DNA from: Clostridia bacterium
Lineage (GTDB): Bacteria > Bacillota > Clostridia > Christensenellales > Aristaeellaceae
DNA length: 43,762 nucleotides
Direction: 5' to 3'
Assembly: GCA_030537335.1 (NCBI GenBank)
Contig: JAUNNK010000006.1
Location: 1 to 43,762, forward strand
Each line of letters begins with the position of its first letter. Position 1 is the first letter of the stretch. The position numbers and the translations under genes are program-made. A model generated the notes under the pieces. It ran no database searches. It saw nothing but the letters and a program-made list of their open reading frames with translations, and was not told the origin of the DNA. Below, piece by piece: positions 40,862 to 43,762 of this stretch.

Positions 40862-40883
40862 TGCTCTGCAATGCAACATGAAG

Positions 40884-40915
40884 AAACAGGCGACATGTGA
40901 ACTGCCGCCTGTTTT
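40884..40915. terminator. Second hairpin, shared by the ABC operon and htpG
   Basis: Stem AAACAGGCG / CGCCTGTTT with TTTT at the plus-strand end, eight bases from the htpG stop (40923). Likely terminates both convergent units. Confidence 0.65.
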
Positions 40916-40922
40916 GCTGTGT

Positions 40923-42869
40923 TTACTTCTCGATGATCTTCGTCAGCAGCTGGTTGCTGCGTTTGAGGAAGTCCACCATGCGGTCGGCCACCAGGGGCTG
41001 ACGCGCCATCTCGGCAAGGTCGGCCACCTGGGCGCAGATCGCCTGGGTGTCCTCGCCGTCCTCGGCCTTCTCCAGCCACTGCACCAGCGGATGCTTGCTG
41101 TTCAGCACCAGCGTGCGCTTCTCCGGCAGCTTCATGGATGCGCCGCCCCAGCGCTCGCTCATCTCGGTGAAGCGCCGGTTCTGCTCGTCCACGGTGATCA
41201 TGGCGATTGCGTCCTCGGCCTTGAAGGGTTTCAGCTGCACGGCGACCTCCTTGTCGTCCATGGCGGTGCGGAAGCGCTCCTCCAGCGCCTTGCGCACCTC
41301 CTCGTCCACCTCGCCGTCCTCAGTCAGGCCGTCGGAGGCGGAGTCCACGCGCTTGAAGCTGAGCTTCTCCTCGCCGGCGTCGTACTCCAGGAAGCTGATG
41401 AAGTTGGTGTCGATCAGCGTGTTGAGCAGCACCACATCCTTGCCCTGATCGTTGTACATTTTGATCATCTGGGCCTGGCGCTTCTCGTCGGAGGCGTAGT
41501 AGATCACGCGCTCCTCGCCGTCGCAGTTCGCGTCGGCGTACTCGGACAGGGTCATATACTTGCCGTCGGTGGTCTTGTACAGGATCGCGCCCTTCACGCG
41601 CTCATAGAACTTATTGTCCTTGATGCAGCCGTACTTCACGAAGGGATGGATGTCGTCCCAGTAGCGCTGGTAGTCCTCGCGCTTGGTGTTGAATTCGCTC
41701 ATCAGGCGGTCGGCCACCTTGCGGGTGATGTAGGCGGACATCTTCTTCACGTAGCCGTCGTTCTGCAGGAAGGAGCGCGACACGTTCAGCGGCAGGTCGG
41801 GGCAGTCGATGCAGCCCTTCAGCAGCATCAAAAACTCCGGAATGACCTCCTTGATGTTGTCGGCCACGAATACCTGGTTGTTGTAGAGCTTGATCACGCC
41901 CTCGCTGGCGGTGAACTCGTTCTTGAGCTTGGGGAAGTAGAGGATGCCCTTCAGATTGAAGGGATACTCCGCGTTCAGGTGGATCCAGAACAGCGGATCG
42001 TCCATATCGTGGAACACGCTGTGGTAGAACTCCAGATACTCCTCGTCGGTGCACTCGTTGGGACGCTTCATCCACAGCGGGTTCGTCTCGTTGATCTGCT
42101 GCGGTTCGGACTGCTTCTCCACCTCGGCGACTTCCTCGGCGGCAGCTTCGACGGTCTTGGCGGTTTCCGTCGCTTCAGCGGACTCAGCTGCTTCCTCGCC
42201 GTCCTTCTTCTCCGGTTCGGGCTTTTCAAACTTGATCTCGGACAGGAAGATCGGCACCGGCATGAAGGCGCAGTGCTTCTCCAGCGTGGAGCGCAGCGTC
42301 CACAGGTTCAGGAAGTCCTTGTCCTCCTCGGAGATGTGCAGCGTGATGCAGGTGCCGCGCTGGCTGCGATCGCATTCCTCCAGATCATACTCCATGCCGT
42401 CCTCGCTGGTCCAGCGCACGGCAGGCTCGCCTTCGATGTAGCTCTTCGTCTCGATCTCGACCTTGTCGGAGACCATGAAGCAGCTGTAGAAGCCCAGGCC
42501 GAAGTGGCCGATGATGCCGCTGCCCTCGCCGTCCTTCTCATTGCCCGCGTACTTCTGCACGAAGTCCGTCGCACCAGAGAAGGCTACCTGGGCGATGTAC
42601 TTGATAACCTCGTCGCCGGTCATGCCCAGGCCATTGTCGATGAACTGGATGGTACCGGCCTTCGGGTTCGTGATCACGTCCACGCGGTATTCGGGGTTCT
42701 CCTCGATCTGCGCCTCGCCGCTGTTCACCAGCCGCTTCAGCTTGCTGATCGCGTCGCAGCCGTTGGACACCAGTTCGCGGACAAAGATGTCTTTATCGGA
42801 ATACAGCCACTGTTTGATGACGGGCATGATGTTTTCTGCATTGATGGATACGGTTCCCTTTCCAAACAT
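40923..42869 (-). CDS. htpG: Molecular chaperone HtpG (bacterial Hsp90)
   Basis: 648 residues. The GHKL ATPase domain (1-213) has ELVSNGCDAISKL, DNGLGMTGDEV and GHFGLGFYS; the middle domain is about 263-510 and the dimerisation domain runs to 648. Between the first two lies an acidic, Ala/Glu/Lys-rich linker of about 45-50 residues (about 215-262, EEAAESAEATETAKTVEAAA), longer than in E. coli or Bacillus HtpG and more like eukaryotic Hsp90. ATG at 42869 (MFGKG) after GGAGGTG. A CIRCE operator lies upstream, so HrcA control is expected. Confidence 0.95.
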   Translation of the reverse strand: MFGKGTVSINAENIMPVIKQWLYSDKDIFVRELVSNGCDAISKLKRLVNSGEAQIEENPEYRVDVITNPKAGTIQFIDNGLGMTGDEVIKYIAQVAFSGATDFVQKYAGNEKDGEGSGIIGHFGLGFYSCFMVSDKVEIETKSYIEGEPAVRWTSEDGMEYDLEECDRSQRGTCITLHISEEDKDFLNLWTLRSTLEKHCAFMPVPIFLSEIKFEKPEPEKKDGEEAAESAEATETAKTVEAAAEEVAEVEKQSEPQQINETNPLWMKRPNECTDEEYLEFYHSVFHDMDDPLFWIHLNAEYPFNLKGILYFPKLKNEFTASEGVIKLYNNQVFVADNIKEVIPEFLMLLKGCIDCPDLPLNVSRSFLQNDGYVKKMSAYITRKVADRLMSEFNTKREDYQRYWDDIHPFVKYGCIKDNKFYERVKGAILYKTTDGKYMTLSEYADANCDGEERVIYYASDEKRQAQMIKMYNDQGKDVVLLNTLIDTNFISFLEYDAGEEKLSFKRVDSASDGLTEDGEVDEEVRKALEERFRTAMDDKEVAVQLKPFKAEDAIAMITVDEQNRRFTEMSERWGGASMKLPEKRTLVLNSKHPLVQWLEKAEDGEDTQAICAQVADLAEMARQPLVADRMVDFLKRSNQLLTKIIEK

Positions 42870-42903
42870 GTGGGATTCACCTCCAAGTTTCTTTGATGGC
42901 TTC

Positions 42904-42931
42904 ATTTTATCACCGCAATTCCAAAAGTCAA
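42904..42931 (-). promoter_or_regulatory. Sigma-A promoter of htpG
   Basis: Minus strand TTGACT (42931-42926), 16-base spacer, TAAAAT (42909-42904). The CIRCE element ends seven bases upstream of this -35. Confidence 0.7.
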
Positions 42932-42938
42932 GGGAAAA

Positions 42939-42965
42939 TTAGCACTCGATTCGGATGAGTGCTAA
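42939..42965. promoter_or_regulatory. CIRCE operator (HrcA binding site)
   Basis: Perfect TTAGCACTC-N9-GAGTGCTAA, the consensus HrcA site. It lies between the htpG promoter and the divergent HTH gene promoter, immediately upstream of the htpG -35, rather than in the transcribed leader as in groESL and hrcA-dnaK. Confidence 0.96.
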
Positions 42966-43004
42966 CATTTATCCTGGAATTTACGAAATTCAACCAATGG
43001 TTGC

Positions 43005-43033
43005 TTGCAAATGAAAATAGAAAATGCTATGAT
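43005..43033 (+). promoter_or_regulatory. Promoter of the HTH regulator gene
   Basis: TTGCAA (43005-43010), 17-base spacer, TATGAT (43028-43033). The leader contains small hairpins TGATGG/CCATCA (43081-43096) and CGGGCG/CGCCCG (43124-43140), the latter seven bases before AAGGAGG. Confidence 0.72.
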
Positions 43034-43161
43034 GCAGCCACGGACAGCAGAAACGCAAGTGTCCGAAGCACAATCGAGCGTGATGGAATGCCATCAGGAG
43101 TATTCCAATTGACGAAACAACCACGGGCGCGCAACGCCCGGAGAGCAAGGAGGCAAGCAAG

Positions 43162-43762
43162 ATGATCGAGAACCGCGCGGTGGGCCGGAGGATCGCCTCT
43201 CTCCGCCAGGAGCACAGCCTGACCCAGCAGCAGCTGGCCGCCATGCTCCGGGTATCCCACCAGGCCGTATCCAAGTGGGAGAGCGGCCAGGCACTGCCGG
43301 ACATTCAGACGATGCTGGAGCTGACGCAGTTTTTCGGCGTCACGGTGGAGCAGCTGCTCAACGGCGTCGCGGAGCCGGAGAGTGCAGTAGAGGCGGAGGA
43401 ACGCTGCGCAGAGGTGCAGCAGAGCGTCGACGCGGGCGATGTGCCCGGAGAGGAGAAGCATATGAATGTACAGCAGCTTTTGCAGATGGCGCCTTTCATG
43501 TCGAAGGAGGGCGTGGAGGAGATCGCGATGAAGCTGGAGGGCAGCGTGACGGCCATGCAGCTGGCGCGGCTTGCACCCTTCGTGCGCCCGGAGAGCGTGG
43601 AGGCGCTGCTGGCGAAGTACCAGCCCCAGATGAACTGGGATGCGCTGCGCCGCCTGGCGCCCTTCATGAGCCGGGAATCGGTGGACAAGCTGGCACGAGC
43701 CATCGCCAACGGCGAGGCGACGGTGCAGGAATCCGACGACGCGTTCAACAAGACCATCAACG
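43162..43762 (+). CDS. XRE-family HTH regulator with C-terminal LAPFM-type repeats (partial)
   Basis: The first 200 residues are visible and the frame is open to the window end. The N-terminal helix-turn-helix (about 5-62) has IASLRQEHSLTQQQLAAML and VSHQAVSKWESGQALPDIQT. An acidic linker follows (about 70-100), then repeats about 30-35 residues long: LLQMAPFMSKEGVEEIAMKL, LARLAPFVRPESVEALLAKY, LRRLAPFMSRESVDKLARAI. The repeats suggest helical packing or a membrane or self-association surface. ATG at 43162 after AAGGAGG. It is divergent from htpG with the CIRCE element between the promoters. Target genes unknown. Confidence 0.85.
   Translation, partial: MIENRAVGRRIASLRQEHSLTQQQLAAMLRVSHQAVSKWESGQALPDIQTMLELTQFFGVTVEQLLNGVAEPESAVEAEERCAEVQQSVDAGDVPGEEKHMNVQQLLQMAPFMSKEGVEEIAMKLEGSVTAMQLARLAPFVRPESVEALLAKYQPQMNWDALRRLAPFMSRESVDKLARAIANGEATVQESDDAFNKTIN

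Noticed and set aside
42959..43165. 68-codon frame overlapping the CIRCE element and the HTH leader
   Set aside because: It starts inside CIRCE, upstream of the promoter, and has no ribosome binding site.

Overview
The window is a gene-dense, GC-rich (about 60% by eye) stretch of bacterial chromosome with AGGAGG-type ribosome binding sites, TTGACA/TATAAT promoters, a T-box riboswitch, a CIRCE heat-shock operator and an intact sporulation sigma factor (SigK). Together these point to a spore-forming Firmicute, most likely a high-GC member of the Clostridia. A closer placement cannot be made from this sequence alone. I see no phage, transposon, CRISPR array, rRNA or tRNA gene. Both ends cut genes: aspS at the left and an HTH regulator at the right.

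Layout. 1-2213 (minus): hisS-aspS operon behind a T-box leader whose specifier reads Asp, with an overlapping His codon. 2346-4192 (plus): trans-editing alanyl-tRNA deacylase and a HAD phosphatase. 4245-5864 (minus): a small Cys-rich protein and a CNNM/CorC-type CBS membrane protein. 5996-10213 (minus): a 2-oxoacid dehydrogenase operon with a double-lipoyl E2 and a fused E1 alpha-beta, behind a strong promoter with a palindromic operator. 10624-14974 (plus): a Nudix hydrolase, an ECF sigma factor overlapping an 802-residue membrane protein with propeller-like and solute-binding-like outer parts, and a proline-rich repeat/LysM protein. 15104-16486 (minus): a zinc-ribbon membrane protein. 16644-21812 (plus): membrane protein, cysteine desulfurase, ThiI and an MrfA-type helicase. 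22078-27214 (plus): RNase J, YlbF-family protein, MltG, SigK and a divergent DprA-like protein. 27319-31096 (minus): dapA, then a separate MazG-like / divergent GuaA-like / GNAT operon. 31253-35665 (plus): a type IIA topoisomerase pair. 35733-36602 (minus): a secreted alpha/beta hydrolase. 36905-40790 (plus): an ATPase-permease-binding protein ABC importer. 40923-42869 (minus): htpG with CIRCE. 43162-end (plus): an HTH regulator with C-terminal repeats.

Most of the window is housekeeping: translation and its quality control, tRNA thiolation, RNA decay, cell wall, topology, heat shock. Two loci stand out as possibly undescribed. The first is the ECF sigma factor translationally overlapped with a one-pass protein that looks like an anti-sigma/receptor built from a beta-propeller and a type 1 solute-binding fold (11194-14152). 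The second is the MazG-like / GuaA-like / GNAT operon (28415-31096), in which the GMP synthase homologue has lost the glutaminase Cys and His and several XMP-site motifs but remains an intact frame. Further points are the overlapping Asp/His specifier, the long acidic linker in HtpG, the nearly identical tandem lipoyl domains, and paired inverted repeats around the ABC importer promoter.
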